Position numbers and translations under genes: made by a program. Under the pieces are notes generated by a model that saw only the letters and a list, made by a program, of their open reading frames with translations, was not told where the DNA came from and did no database searches. Shown in pieces: positions 1 through 8,420 of a stretch of 64,000 bases of DNA. The stretch spans positions 11,113 through 75,112 of the forward strand of contig CAMYAO010000008.1 of assembly GCA_947253885.1 (NCBI GenBank), written 5' to 3'. Position 1 is the stretch's first letter; every line of letters starts with the position of its first letter. Source of the stretch: an uncultured Clostridium sp. GTDB taxonomy: Bacteria; Bacillota; Clostridia; Lachnospirales; Lachnospiraceae.

Positions 1-49
1 GGAGGACATCTCCCCTTTAATGATAATAAAATAATTATTTCTGAAAAAG

Positions 50-135
50 AAAAGGTCGCAGACAAACTGATAGGTCTCCCCTTTACCGGATTAACCGGTA
101 AGAAGGGTACCTATTCAACATATCTGCGACCTTTT
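50..135 (-). terminator. Nested hairpin terminator of the Tp47-like gene
   Basis: A 13-bp outer stem (50-62 with 123-135) encloses a second stem (TTACCGG at 83-89, CCGGTAA at 95-101). On the minus strand the outer stem ends in a T-rich tract, so it should end the Tp47-like transcript. The inner stem nearly repeats the hairpin at 13799-13836. Confidence 0.75.
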
Positions 136-151
136 GGAATATTTGAGAATC

Positions 152-2389
152 TTATTTGACTTTAACTTTAATAATAATTGTTTTTTTAGCAGAAGCGTAA
201 TTTTTATCGCCCTTTGCTGTTACAATCAATTTAATTTTATAAGTTCCCTTTTTGGTCTTCTTAGCAACTGTAATTTTACCATTTTTTGCATGGATGGTCA
301 GTTTGGAGGAAGATCCTTTTTTCACTTTTGCATAAGTAATCTTTCCGATTGCCTTTGAAACCGCTACTTTGGATGTAGTCTGTTTTTTCTTTTTCAGTGC
401 TTTAAATTTCACTGTCTTTGCAGTAGTAGCCACTTTGAACTTCTGAGCAGCCTTTTTGACGATCAGTTTTGCCACTTTGGAGGTTGCTCCCAGATGGTTG
501 GCATCTTCTTCGACAGTAGCTTTTACATAGTATGTTCCGGCATTTTTTACAGAGGAAGCAGAGATGGTCTTCTTGCAAGCGGAATCTTTGTAGTATTGAT
601 AGCGAACTGCTCCGGTACTTCCCTTTACAATTGCTTTACCGATTTTAGCAGTCTTTTTGTTGTAGGTAACTGTTTTATTGGCAAGTGTAATGGTAGTTTT
701 TTGTTTGTCCGGCTGTGGATTTACTGGTTTAAAAATATTATCGGATGTCAAGTTTACATAGAATGTTTTGTTTGCATAACCGAGAGCACGAATGGTAATT
801 GTCCAAAAGCCGGTACCGTCGCTTCCCTCCGGAAGCTGAAATCTTGCAGACTTTGTCAAAGCGAGCTGAATACCGTTTGTTTTGTGCATCCAGTTGTCCG
901 CAGCAAATTTGGTACCGTAGGTTGCTTTCACCGGTGCTCGTCTGTCTTTAGAAGGATCTTTATCACCGTAGTATTTCCAGATAACGGACTGCATTCTGGA
1001 AGCAAGATCACCATAGGCGTTTCCTGTCAGGTCTACTCGGATAAATTCTCCGTAACGACCTATTTCATTGCCGGTCTTAGGAGTAACGGTAATATTCTCA
1101 TCGTTAACGGATTTCTGACCGATACCCTTTAATCCGGATCCTTTGCCGGTAGAAGCTGCAGAGAAGGAGAAAGTGCCGTCAACGTTTTTGGTTACGGTTT
1201 TCAGTCCATTTGTATTTTTATCAACATCTGCTGTCACACTGTAAGATTGTAATTCTTTTTCGCTGTAGCCACCCTGTAACGTCTCTCCGTTTGCGACAGT
1301 AGTATAAGCTTTTTTAAAGGCTTCGGTATTACTCTTTTCAACACGAACCGGAACATATTTCAATCCGTTCACTAAATAATAATCCATTTTGGTGGTAGAA
1401 CCGTCTTTTTTTGTAATTGTGCCTTTTTCGAGCTGAATAGAAGAACCATCGGTCAGATATAATGTTTTTCCGTCTTTATCCCAATGAGATCCCGAATAGC
1501 TATTTCCTTCCTTGTCAAAAATTTTCATTGAAGTCTGGAAAGAACCTCGGTGTACACCGTGGTTTGCAGTAGCTCTCGATACGGCATCAAAAGCACCTAG
1601 ATCCGCTTCGTTATGGCTGTCTAAAGAATTGGATGTTGCAGTGGAAGATCCCTCCAGAACCCCTTCATTGGCATAGTATTCATTCCATGGAACAGAAGCA
1701 TACATGTAGTCATATTCTACAACTTTGATGGTTGCTGTTAACGGTTTGTAGCCTTCGGAATACAGTGTAACGGTGTAAGTACCCGGCTTTAGAACACCGT
1801 CTTTGTAAAACTGATTAAAGCGGGTAACATTTGCAGCATTGCTTCCTACAGATTTTCCGGAATTTAAAGAAATTTCCACTTTGTTGTAGTGATGACCGCC
1901 GGTAGCGCATTCCCCGAAAAGGTCGATCCAAGGCAGAGTACCAACTGTGGTCTTGCCGTCTGAAATAGTAGCGGCATATAAATTTGTCAGATAGTCGTTC
2001 CAGGTATATCCCTCCACTTTATCATCCAGTTGTATGACAAAGTTGTCCGTACCGTATCTGGAATTGTCTCTCCAGGATGCAGAAGCGAGCTTCGGTGTAA
2101 CTTTCTCTTCCTTATTTGTTAAATTTACTCCATCCAAGCTTGTAATTGCACCGCTGTCATTTTTTACTTTGTGTACAACTGACGGAATATCTTTTACATG
2201 ATGACTCTTAAATTCGGTGGCACTTGTTACAGCGTCATATCCGGAAGTGGTGTCGACTCCCATATTTTTATACAGTTGTGCCCAGGTGGTAGTCGCGGTA
2301 TCGGCAAAGGATACCGTTGGCATCATTGACAGAACCATTGTCAGAGACATGGCACCTGCCAATAAGGATGTTACAAGTTTTTTCTTCAA
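152..2389 (-). CDS. Secreted Tp47-like surface protein with C-terminal Ig-like repeats
   Basis: A 745-residue exported protein of unknown exact role. It starts at a TTG (2389) behind a strong GGAGGGA ribosome site and begins with a signal peptide (KK, a hydrophobic stretch, cut near SFA-D). The middle matches, from memory, the Treponema pallidum Tp47 carboxypeptidase/penicillin-binding lipoprotein: the blocks FDAVSRAT plus NHG, NTNGLKT and YGTKFAADNW are shared in the same order. Unlike Tp47 there is no lipobox. The last 180 residues are lysine-rich and look like two bacterial Ig-like modules, probably for wall attachment. It is divergent from a flavin electron-transfer operon, which suggests joint work at the cell surface. 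Tp47 homology is likely; any beta-lactam or peptidase activity is unproven. Confidence 0.75.
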   Translation of the reverse strand: MKKKLVTSLLAGAMSLTMVLSMMPTVSFADTATTTWAQLYKNMGVDTTSGYDAVTSATEFKSHHVKDIPSVVHKVKNDSGAITSLDGVNLTNKEEKVTPKLASASWRDNSRYGTDNFVIQLDDKVEGYTWNDYLTNLYAATISDGKTTVGTLPWIDLFGECATGGHHYNKVEISLNSGKSVGSNAANVTRFNQFYKDGVLKPGTYTVTLYSEGYKPLTATIKVVEYDYMYASVPWNEYYANEGVLEGSSTATSNSLDSHNEADLGAFDAVSRATANHGVHRGSFQTSMKIFDKEGNSYSGSHWDKDGKTLYLTDGSSIQLEKGTITKKDGSTTKMDYYLVNGLKYVPVRVEKSNTEAFKKAYTTVANGETLQGGYSEKELQSYSVTADVDKNTNGLKTVTKNVDGTFSFSAASTGKGSGLKGIGQKSVNDENITVTPKTGNEIGRYGEFIRVDLTGNAYGDLASRMQSVIWKYYGDKDPSKDRRAPVKATYGTKFAADNWMHKTNGIQLALTKSARFQLPEGSDGTGFWTITIRALGYANKTFYVNLTSDNIFKPVNPQPDKQKTTITLANKTVTYNKKTAKIGKAIVKGSTGAVRYQYYKDSACKKTISASSVKNAGTYYVKATVEEDANHLGATSKVAKLIVKKAAQKFKVATTAKTVKFKALKKKKQTTSKVAVSKAIGKITYAKVKKGSSSKLTIHAKNGKITVAKKTKKGTYKIKLIVTAKGDKNYASAKKTIIIKVKVK

Positions 2390-2464
2390 TGTAGTTCCCT
2401 CCTAATTTCTAAAACTCCTTTTTGATTGTAAATAAATAACTATTATTACTGAAAAATAATAATA

Positions 2465-2493
2465 ATTATATATAAATAATCATTATTAGTTTA
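2465..2493 (-). promoter_or_regulatory. Predicted promoter with Fur-like box for the Tp47-like gene
   Basis: On the minus strand a TATAAT (2470-2465) lies 17 nt from a weak TAAACT (2493-2488). Between them sits TAATAATGATTATTT (2488-2474), which matches 12 of 15 positions of the classical Fur consensus. The placement between -35 and -10 fits iron-dependent repression. The area is very AT-rich, so a chance match is possible. Confidence 0.4.
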
Positions 2494-2592
2494 CACTAAA
2501 ATATTTTAGACATAGATTCTGTTTCCGTCAATATATGAAATAAAAAAACAGGATAAAATTACAGAAAAATGTGCATTTATCACAGAACAATA

Positions 2593-2621
2593 TTGCAGTT
2601 ATATAAGAACTGTGTTATATT
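2593..2621 (+). promoter_or_regulatory. SigA-type promoter of the flavin operon
   Basis: TTGCAG (2593-2598) and TATATT (2616-2621) are spaced by 17 nt, about 90 nt before the first gene of the operon. Confidence 0.6.
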
Positions 2622-2709
2622 TCAAAGGTTAGAAAATGCTAACGTTTCAGGGGTATATAAAGGGGTATATCTAACTGAATCAACAAGAGAGAAAGAGAGT
2701 GAGAAAACA

Positions 2710-3096
2710 ATGAAACAAAGGAAAAAGCGGTGGGATCTGATTGTAATCGGGGTGATCGCATTCGTAGCTGTAATTATGTTTGCAGTGTTATACGGGACAC
2801 AAAAGAAGGGGGCAAATGTAGTGATCAGAATTAACGGAAAGCAGACTGCCTCTTATCCGTTAAATAAGGATCGGGTAGTTACCCTGCATCCGGATGACGA
2901 TGAGACCAACACAATAACGATCAAAAACGGAACAGTTAAAATGACAGAGGCAAATTGCAAAGATCATATTTGCGAACATCATCCGGCAATCAGCAAAGTC
3001 GGAGAAAGTATTATTTGCCTGCCACACAAGTTAGTGGTGGCGATAGAAGATCAGTCCGGGAAGGATTCGAAATCACCGGATACGATTGCGCAGTAG
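2710..3096 (+). CDS. NusG domain II-like membrane-anchored protein
   Basis: A 128-residue protein with one N-terminal membrane anchor (residues 8-30) and an extracytoplasmic domain of the NusG_II type, a family often found beside ApbE and FMN-binding genes. The conserved block CKDHICEHHPAIS with two cysteines, followed by IICLPHKLVV, is the family signature. The ATG at 2710 is chosen because it begins the typical basic-hydrophobic anchor; the reading frame stays open upstream but without a better ribosome site. First gene of the operon, 11 nt before apbE. The role is unknown; an accessory part in flavin protein assembly or electron transfer is inferred from neighbours. Confidence 0.8.
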   Translation: MKQRKKRWDLIVIGVIAFVAVIMFAVLYGTQKKGANVVIRINGKQTASYPLNKDRVVTLHPDDDETNTITIKNGTVKMTEANCKDHICEHHPAISKVGESIICLPHKLVVAIEDQSGKDSKSPDTIAQ

Positions 3097-3107
3097 AGGT
3101 GTCAGGG

Positions 3108-4166
3108 ATGAAAACAATAAGAAGAATATCAGCAGTCTGTTTACTCGGAGTGTTGTCCGCATCGATCGCGGGTTGCGGTCAAAACAGCGACAGCAGTACA
3201 ACTGCTAAACTGTCGGATAACGCGGAATACAGAGAAGAAGTCTATGCCATGGATACTCATATGGAGTTAAAGGCATACGGAACTAACAATAAAAAGGCGG
3301 TTAAGGCGGCAATTTCAGAAATAAAGAGTATTGATAAGGAGTTATCCGTTACCAATGTGGAGAGTGAAATCAGCCAGCTCAATAAAAACGGAACTTATAC
3401 ATTTACAAAAGATGCGGCATATCTGTTAAAACATGCTCTGAGTCTATATCAATCGACCAAGGGGCAGTTTGATGTCACCAGCTATATTGCAACAAAGACA
3501 TGGGGATTTACTACAGGAAAATATAAGGTTCCGTCCGTATCCAAAATTGCCTCAATTAAAAAACTGATAGGATCCGACCAGTTGATCTACAATGAAAAGA
3601 CCGGAAAGGTATCCTTTAAAAAGAAGGGGATGATGCTGGATTTCGGAGCAATAGCAAAAGGCTATACCAGTCAGCGCTGTATGGAAATATTCAAAGAAAA
3701 CGGGATTAAGAGTGCCGTGGTTAATCTGGGCGGAAATGTTCAGGTACTTGGACAGAAGCCGGACGGTTCAAATTGGAATGTTGCGGTTATGAGTCCGGAT
3801 AAAAAGAGTTATATCGGAGTGGTGCAGACACATGATATGGCGATTATTACTTCCGGTGGATATGAGCGTTATTTTAAGCAGGCGGGAAAGACCTATATAC
3901 ATATTATGAACCCGAAAACCGCATCACCGGCAGAAAGCGGTCTTGCATCCGTTACGATTGTATCAAAAGACGGAACGGTGTCGGACGGTTTGTCTACCAG
4001 TTTGTTTGTAATGGGAAAAGAGAAAGCGGTCTCCTACTGGAGAAAACATAAGTCTGAGTTTGATGCCATTCTTTTGACAAAGGACGGAAAACTCTATGTG
4101 ACAGAGGGAATTGCAAATATTTTTAAGACAACAGATAACAATAAGGTTGAGAAAGTGACAGCCTGA
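3108..4166 (+). CDS. apbE: FAD:protein FMN transferase (ApbE), lipoprotein
   Basis: ApbE enzymes use FAD to attach FMN covalently to a threonine in D-x2-[ST]-GA-[TS] motifs of exported flavoproteins. This 352-residue copy begins with a lipoprotein signal (SIAGC lipobox), so it works on the outer face of the membrane. Recognisable blocks are MDTHMELKAYG near the N terminus, DFGAIAKGYTSQ, NLGGNVQVLG, and the C-terminal DGLSTSLFVMG, all typical of the family. The ATG at 3108 begins the signal peptide. The next two genes encode proteins with five target motifs in total, so its substrates are probably encoded beside it. Confidence 0.93.
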   Translation: MKTIRRISAVCLLGVLSASIAGCGQNSDSSTTAKLSDNAEYREEVYAMDTHMELKAYGTNNKKAVKAAISEIKSIDKELSVTNVESEISQLNKNGTYTFTKDAAYLLKHALSLYQSTKGQFDVTSYIATKTWGFTTGKYKVPSVSKIASIKKLIGSDQLIYNEKTGKVSFKKKGMMLDFGAIAKGYTSQRCMEIFKENGIKSAVVNLGGNVQVLGQKPDGSNWNVAVMSPDKKSYIGVVQTHDMAIITSGGYERYFKQAGKTYIHIMNPKTASPAESGLASVTIVSKDGTVSDGLSTSLFVMGKEKAVSYWRKHKSEFDAILLTKDGKLYVTEGIANIFKTTDNNKVEKVTA

Positions 4167-4197
4167 CAGCATGAAAATAATCTGAAAGGAAAGGAAA

Positions 4198-5907
4198 ATG
4201 AAGAAAGTACTGGAAAAAATGGCACCCTACAGAAGTCTGGTGCCGGCGGCAGTTGTAGCATCTGCGGTAGTAATCGGAACATCCGGTTATGTTGCAAAAA
4301 AATATGAAGTGAAAGCAGTAGCTGAAAGCAGTAAAAAAACTACAACAGACACTGGTTCAAAGCTTAAAACCGGTAAACTGCGAAAATTAAAAAAGCATTC
4401 AAAGACAAACAAAAAAGCAAGTAAACTCAGCAAGGTGGCGGAAGGAACGTATAAGGACGGAACTTATACCGGATCGGCACAAGGATATGGCGGACCGATT
4501 CAGGTTGAGGTCGTTGTAAAAGGCGGAAAGATTTCAAAAGTGACGGTACTGAGCCATTCCGGAGAGACACCGGGATATTATTCTAAAGTTATGGGACTTC
4601 CGGGGAAAATTGTATCTGCCAACAGTACCAATGTCGACACGGTATCGGGAGCAACATTTTCTTCCAACGGAATTATCAATGCCGTGCGTAATGCGTTGGC
4701 AAAAGCCGGCGGAAAAGAGAAGCCTTCCAACAGTACGGCAGGAGCGTCCAAACATCCGGCGGCAAAAAAAGTGAAAAAGCCTAAAAAGGTAAAAGAACCG
4801 ACCGGCTATAAGGATGGAACTTATTTCGGGACGGCTCCCGGATACGGTGCGGAGAGCGGAAGCGGAGAAAAAATTAAAGTCAAGGTAGTTGTAAAACACG
4901 GAAAAATCTGTTCGGTTCAGGTTGTAAATCATTCTGGAGAAACACCGAGCTTTTATACAAAGGTAACCGGATTGCCGAATCTGATTGTAAAGAAGAATTC
5001 TACCAATGTCGACACGGTATCGGGAGCAACATTTTCTTCCAACGGAATCATCAATGCCGTGCGTAATGCATTGGCAAAAGCCGGCGGAAAAGAGAAGCCT
5101 TCCAACAGTACGGCAGGAGCGTCCAAACATCCGGCGGCAAAAAAAGTGAAAAAGCCTAAAAAGGTAAAAGAACCGACCGGCTATAAGGATGGAACTTATT
5201 TCGGGACGGCTCCCGGATACGGTGCGGAGAGCGGAAGCGGAGAAAAAATTAAAGTCAAGGTAGTTGTAAAACACGGAAAAATCTGTTCGGTTCAGGTTGT
5301 AAATCATTCCGGAGAAACACCGAGCTTTTATACAAAGGTAACCGGATTGCCGAATCTGATCGTAAAGAAGAATTCTACCAATGTCGATACGGTATCGGGA
5401 GCAACATTTTCTTCCAACGGAATTATCAATGCCGTACGCGATGCATTGAAGGATGCGGCACTTTCCAAAAAAGCAAAAAAGGATATACAGAAAAAAAATA
5501 CCAAGAAGAAAATAAATAATCTTCCGAAAGATGGAAAATATGAGGATTATACAGGGAAGAAATTTAAAGAGGGAACCTACTATGCAACGGTAAAGGTAGA
5601 GCCGAACCGGTTCAACCAGTTCACGGCATATGATTTGAAGATAGGATATAAGATCAGTTCTACCGGAAATTGGATTTCTGACATAGATTCTGCTACACAG
5701 ATCGGTGATCCTATAGATAACAGAAATGATATGTTTATCGATATGGCAAAAACTCCTATTTTAGAGAAGCTACTGTCCATCGGGAAAGGATCTCGAAAAA
5801 TACCGATAGAAGTCGGACAGGCAGATGTAGTCTCAGGTGCGACCTGTACATCGAAATCCATTTATGAGGGAGCAAGGAAGGCGTTATCAGAGGCAGAAAT
5901 AAAATAG
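4198..5907 (+). CDS. Multidomain FMN-binding protein, four predicted covalent flavins
   Basis: A 569-residue exported protein with an N-terminal signal anchor (residues 12-32), a lysine-rich linker, and four FMN_bind domains. Each domain ends in an ApbE target motif: DTVSGAT with threonines at residues 153, 278 and 403, and DVVSGAT with Thr549. It should carry four FMN groups outside the membrane as an electron wire. Domains 2 and 3 arose by a tandem duplication of 375 bp (125 residues) and are identical in protein sequence; the four base differences noticed are all silent. Lys-Pro-rich spacers (KKVKKPKKVKEP) separate domains and may bind the anionic wall. Substrate or terminal acceptor cannot be told from sequence. 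Confidence 0.9.
   Translation: MKKVLEKMAPYRSLVPAAVVASAVVIGTSGYVAKKYEVKAVAESSKKTTTDTGSKLKTGKLRKLKKHSKTNKKASKLSKVAEGTYKDGTYTGSAQGYGGPIQVEVVVKGGKISKVTVLSHSGETPGYYSKVMGLPGKIVSANSTNVDTVSGATFSSNGIINAVRNALAKAGGKEKPSNSTAGASKHPAAKKVKKPKKVKEPTGYKDGTYFGTAPGYGAESGSGEKIKVKVVVKHGKICSVQVVNHSGETPSFYTKVTGLPNLIVKKNSTNVDTVSGATFSSNGIINAVRNALAKAGGKEKPSNSTAGASKHPAAKKVKKPKKVKEPTGYKDGTYFGTAPGYGAESGSGEKIKVKVVVKHGKICSVQVVNHSGETPSFYTKVTGLPNLIVKKNSTNVDTVSGATFSSNGIINAVRDALKDAALSKKAKKDIQKKNTKKKINNLPKDGKYEDYTGKKFKEGTYYATVKVEPNRFNQFTAYDLKIGYKISSTGNWISDIDSATQIGDPIDNRNDMFIDMAKTPILEKLLSIGKGSRKIPIEVGQADVVSGATCTSKSIYEGARKALSEAEIK
4627..5430 (+). repeat. 375-bp tandem repeat inside the FMN-binding gene
   Basis: The block starting ACCAATGTCGACACGG at 4627 recurs at 5002 and again, partially, at 5377, a period of exactly 375 bp. 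The first two copies differ at about four positions, all synonymous. The third copy stays alike only to about 5430, where the sequence becomes the domain 3-4 linker. The near identity points to a recent duplication and to possible copy-number variation between strains. Confidence 0.95.
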
Positions 5908-5920
5908 ATTGGAAATAAGG

Positions 5921-6376
5921 ATGAAAAATAAAACATTTTATCTTCGTGTTATAAATGCGGTTGCGATCATTGCACTGTTATTGGCATATCAATTGATCGT
6001 AACCACAAGAACGAAAAATGATGAAATTGCAAAACTAAAGGCGGATGTAGCAAATGCAAAGGCAGGCGGACAAAGCGCCAACAGTGCAAAGCCTGCGGGG
6101 AAAAGCAAGTTAAAAGACGGAACCTATGAGGGTTCGGAAAAAGGATATGGTGGAATTGTTAAAATAAAAGTAACTGTGAAAGACGGAAAAATCGCAAGGG
6201 TTGAAGCGGTGGATCATCATACAGAGGATGAGGCATACTGGTCGATCGCAAAGGAACTATTGCAGACCATTGTAGACAAACAATCGACTGATGTCGATGC
6301 GGTAACAGGAGCAACATTTTCATCTAACGCAATTATCAATGGAAGTATAAAAGCATTACAGAAAGCGGAGAAATAG
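5921..6376 (+). CDS. Membrane-anchored single FMN-binding domain protein
   Basis: A 151-residue protein with an N-terminal membrane anchor (INAVAIIALLLAYQLIV), a short polar linker and one FMN_bind domain carrying the ApbE target motif DAVTGATFSS. It probably passes electrons between the membrane Fe-S protein encoded next (1-nt gap) and the four-flavin protein encoded before it. The ATG at 5921 is preferred over an in-frame TTG at 5909 because it begins the basic segment of the anchor (MKNKTFYLR). Similar to RnfG-type subunits in using covalent FMN, but far shorter. Confidence 0.88.
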   Translation: MKNKTFYLRVINAVAIIALLLAYQLIVTTRTKNDEIAKLKADVANAKAGGQSANSAKPAGKSKLKDGTYEGSEKGYGGIVKIKVTVKDGKIARVEAVDHHTEDEAYWSIAKELLQTIVDKQSTDVDAVTGATFSSNAIINGSIKALQKAEK

Positions 6377-6377
6377 G

Positions 6378-7238
6378 ATGAAAATAAAGAAAAAAACCTT
6401 TGGATATATCCGAACCTTAACAGATGTCGTGATTCGTGCAGTATTCTTTTTTATATTCCCGGCGGTTTGGGCGACTGCATTCGGAGGGGTTCGATATCTG
6501 GTAACAACAATTGAAAAAGGGCAGCCGATTAATTGGGGGCAGCCCTTTTTAGTGGCATTGTATGTGGTACTTGGATTTACGATTGTATTCGGACGCTTTT
6601 TTTGCGGATTTGCCTGTTCCTTCGGAACGTATGGAGATGCATTATATGCTATCTCTTCTTTTATCAGAAAAAAACTGAAAAAAAAGCCGTTGAAAGTGAC
6701 CGGAAAGATTCATAACCGATTAAAATACGTGAAGTTTGCGGTATTGCTGATTGTGATCTTTTTTTGTTTTATAGGAATGGAAAAAAATGTAATCAACTCC
6801 AGCCCTTGGACGGTATTTTCCAGATTTCAGGCGTATGCACTCCCACAAAAAACACTGATGTTAGGAATTGTATTTTTTGTTATAATCTCAATCGGAGATT
6901 TATTGGAATCAAGATTTTTCTGTCGTTTTCTGTGTCCGTTGGGAGCAATCTTTTCTCTGATGCCGGTTCTGCATTTTTCTGCAGTGAAACGGGATCGTCC
7001 GAATTGTGTAAAGGGCTGTAAAGCCTGTGAGGTAAAATGTCCCGCCGATCTGGAAATTGTATCGGCAGCGGAAGGTTCGGCACCGCAAATGGGAGAATGT
7101 TTCTCCTGCGGAAAATGTACTGATGTGTGTCCAAAGTCTCATTGCGGCAGTATGGTGGTTACACGGGGTGTAAAGGGAATTGTTTGGAACATAGTGCGTG
7201 CAGCAATCTTTTTCGGTATTTGTATGTTTTTCTTTTGA
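6378..7238 (+). CDS. NapH/MauN-like membrane polyferredoxin
   Basis: A 286-residue integral membrane protein with about five hydrophobic spans. It has two CX3C motifs in membrane loops (FFCGFACSFG, FFCRFLCPLG), the mark of the NapH/NosR/RdxA family, and two ferredoxin-type [4Fe-4S] motifs near the C terminus (CVKGCKACEVKCP and CFSCGKCTDVCP). This family moves electrons from the quinone pool or cytosol across the membrane. As last gene of the flavin operon, followed by a clear terminator, it is the likely electron entry point for the exported flavoproteins. The first CX3C motif lacks the usual following proline. Confidence 0.88.
   Translation: MKIKKKTFGYIRTLTDVVIRAVFFFIFPAVWATAFGGVRYLVTTIEKGQPINWGQPFLVALYVVLGFTIVFGRFFCGFACSFGTYGDALYAISSFIRKKLKKKPLKVTGKIHNRLKYVKFAVLLIVIFFCFIGMEKNVINSSPWTVFSRFQAYALPQKTLMLGIVFFVIISIGDLLESRFFCRFLCPLGAIFSLMPVLHFSAVKRDRPNCVKGCKACEVKCPADLEIVSAAEGSAPQMGECFSCGKCTDVCPKSHCGSMVVTRGVKGIVWNIVRAAIFFGICMFFF
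6514..6550 (+). other. Terminator-like hairpin inside the NapH-like gene
   Basis: AAAAAGGGC (6514-6522) pairs perfectly with GCCCTTTTT (6542-6550) across a 19-nt loop, within codons 46-58. Stem plus T-run look like a weak intrinsic terminator inside the coding region. Confidence 0.4.
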
Positions 7239-7330
7239 AAATATTAAGTGAAAAGGAATTCGATAAGATAGGATATATTGCGGTTCAAAAAGTAAGAAAT
7301 ATAGATATTTGTTCTTATAAAAGCATATAA

Positions 7331-7361
7331 AAAAAGCTCCCGAGGTCAATGGGAGCTTTTT
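7331..7361 (+). terminator. Intrinsic terminator of the flavin operon
   Basis: AAAAAGCTCCC pairs with GGGAGCTTTTT around a 9-nt loop and ends in a T-run, about 90 nt after the last gene. Confidence 0.9.
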
Positions 7362-7449
7362 CTTTGAGAGTTACAAAAGAAATTTGTTTTGTTTCAATAT
7401 CAATAATCTATCATAAAATCGCTTATTCGTAAAATTGAAAAAAACGATT

Positions 7450-7477
7450 TTGTAAATCAGAAAAAACGATATATAAT
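7450..7477 (+). promoter_or_regulatory. Promoter of the LysR-type regulator gene
   Basis: TTGTAA (7450-7455) and TATAAT (7472-7477) are 16 nt apart. Just upstream AAAATCG (7415-7421) and CGATTTT (7445-7451) form an inverted repeat reaching the -35, a plausible site for autoregulation. Confidence 0.65.
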
Positions 7478-7510
7478 AGGGGGAGAAATGTATTAAGATA
7501 GGAGATACAC

Positions 7511-8395
7511 ATGGAATTGAGAAATGTGAAGACCTTTATAAAGGTAGCGGAAATGGAAAACTTTTCAAAAGCCGCATTGGAACTGGGATATGCACAGTCA
7601 ACCGTTACAACACAGGTGCAGAGTCTGGAGCAGGAACTGCATGCGGTATTATTTGAGAGAATCGGAAAACGGGCACAGCTATCTGCAGCAGGACAGGAGT
7701 TTTTAGAATATGCCTATACGCTGCAACGTTATGAAGCAATGGCAATTGAACACTTTGCAAAGGATCAGGAGCCGAGGGGACCCCTGTCCGTCGGTGTCAT
7801 GGAAACAATGTGTGCCTCTAATTATGCCAATATTTTTACGACTTATATGAAGCAGTATCCGAAAGTGGAATTGAAATCCGTTGTGGCAACTACGCTGGAA
7901 TGTATGGAGAAATTGGAAAAAGGACAATTGGATCTGATTTTGACAGTCGATAAAGAACTTCACAATCCCAATTGGACAATTGCATACGGAGTGCCGACGG
8001 AAATCTGTTTTTTTTGTTCTGTACAGCACCCGTTAGCAGGAAAAAAAGAAGTTGATCTGAAGGAAGTGGTCAAAGAAACGTTTATTCAGATTGAAGAAGG
8101 CTGCAACTACCGGGAAGCCTTTGAGCAACATGTCTCGAATCAAAACATGGAACTTTCCAAAGTGATTGAACTGGGCTATACCAGAATGATTATTGATGGA
8201 GTGGCAGACAATCTGGGAGTATCTCTTTTGCCGATGTTTACATTAGAGAATGCAATTCGTGCAAACAGAGTAGCAACGTTTACGGTAAAGAATTTTAATA
8301 TTTCGATGCAGATGCAAGTAGTGCATAAAAAGAATCGCTGGATGAGTCCGGCATTAAAATCTTTTATTGAGAATACAAAGGAATTTATTGTTTAG
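7511..8395 (+). CDS. LysR family transcriptional regulator
   Basis: A 294-residue DNA-binding regulator. The N-terminal winged helix-turn-helix is clear (VAEMENFSKAALELGYAQSTV, then SLEQELHAVLFERIGKRAQL), followed by a two-lobed periplasmic-binding-like effector domain. The start follows a GGAG site. The effector is unknown. No divergently transcribed target lies next to it, and the gene downstream (DUF4317) is only 25 nt away, so the pair may be cotranscribed. Confidence 0.93.
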   Translation: MELRNVKTFIKVAEMENFSKAALELGYAQSTVTTQVQSLEQELHAVLFERIGKRAQLSAAGQEFLEYAYTLQRYEAMAIEHFAKDQEPRGPLSVGVMETMCASNYANIFTTYMKQYPKVELKSVVATTLECMEKLEKGQLDLILTVDKELHNPNWTIAYGVPTEICFFCSVQHPLAGKKEVDLKEVVKETFIQIEEGCNYREAFEQHVSNQNMELSKVIELGYTRMIIDGVADNLGVSLLPMFTLENAIRANRVATFTVKNFNISMQMQVVHKKNRWMSPALKSFIENTKEFIV

Positions 8396-8420
8396 AATGT
8401 ATTTTGGGAAGTGAGTCGTT

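Noticed and set aside
4534..5307. Long antisense frame of 257 codons with internal repeats
   Set aside because: It mirrors the 375-bp tandem repeat of the FMN-binding gene; no start site or family likeness.
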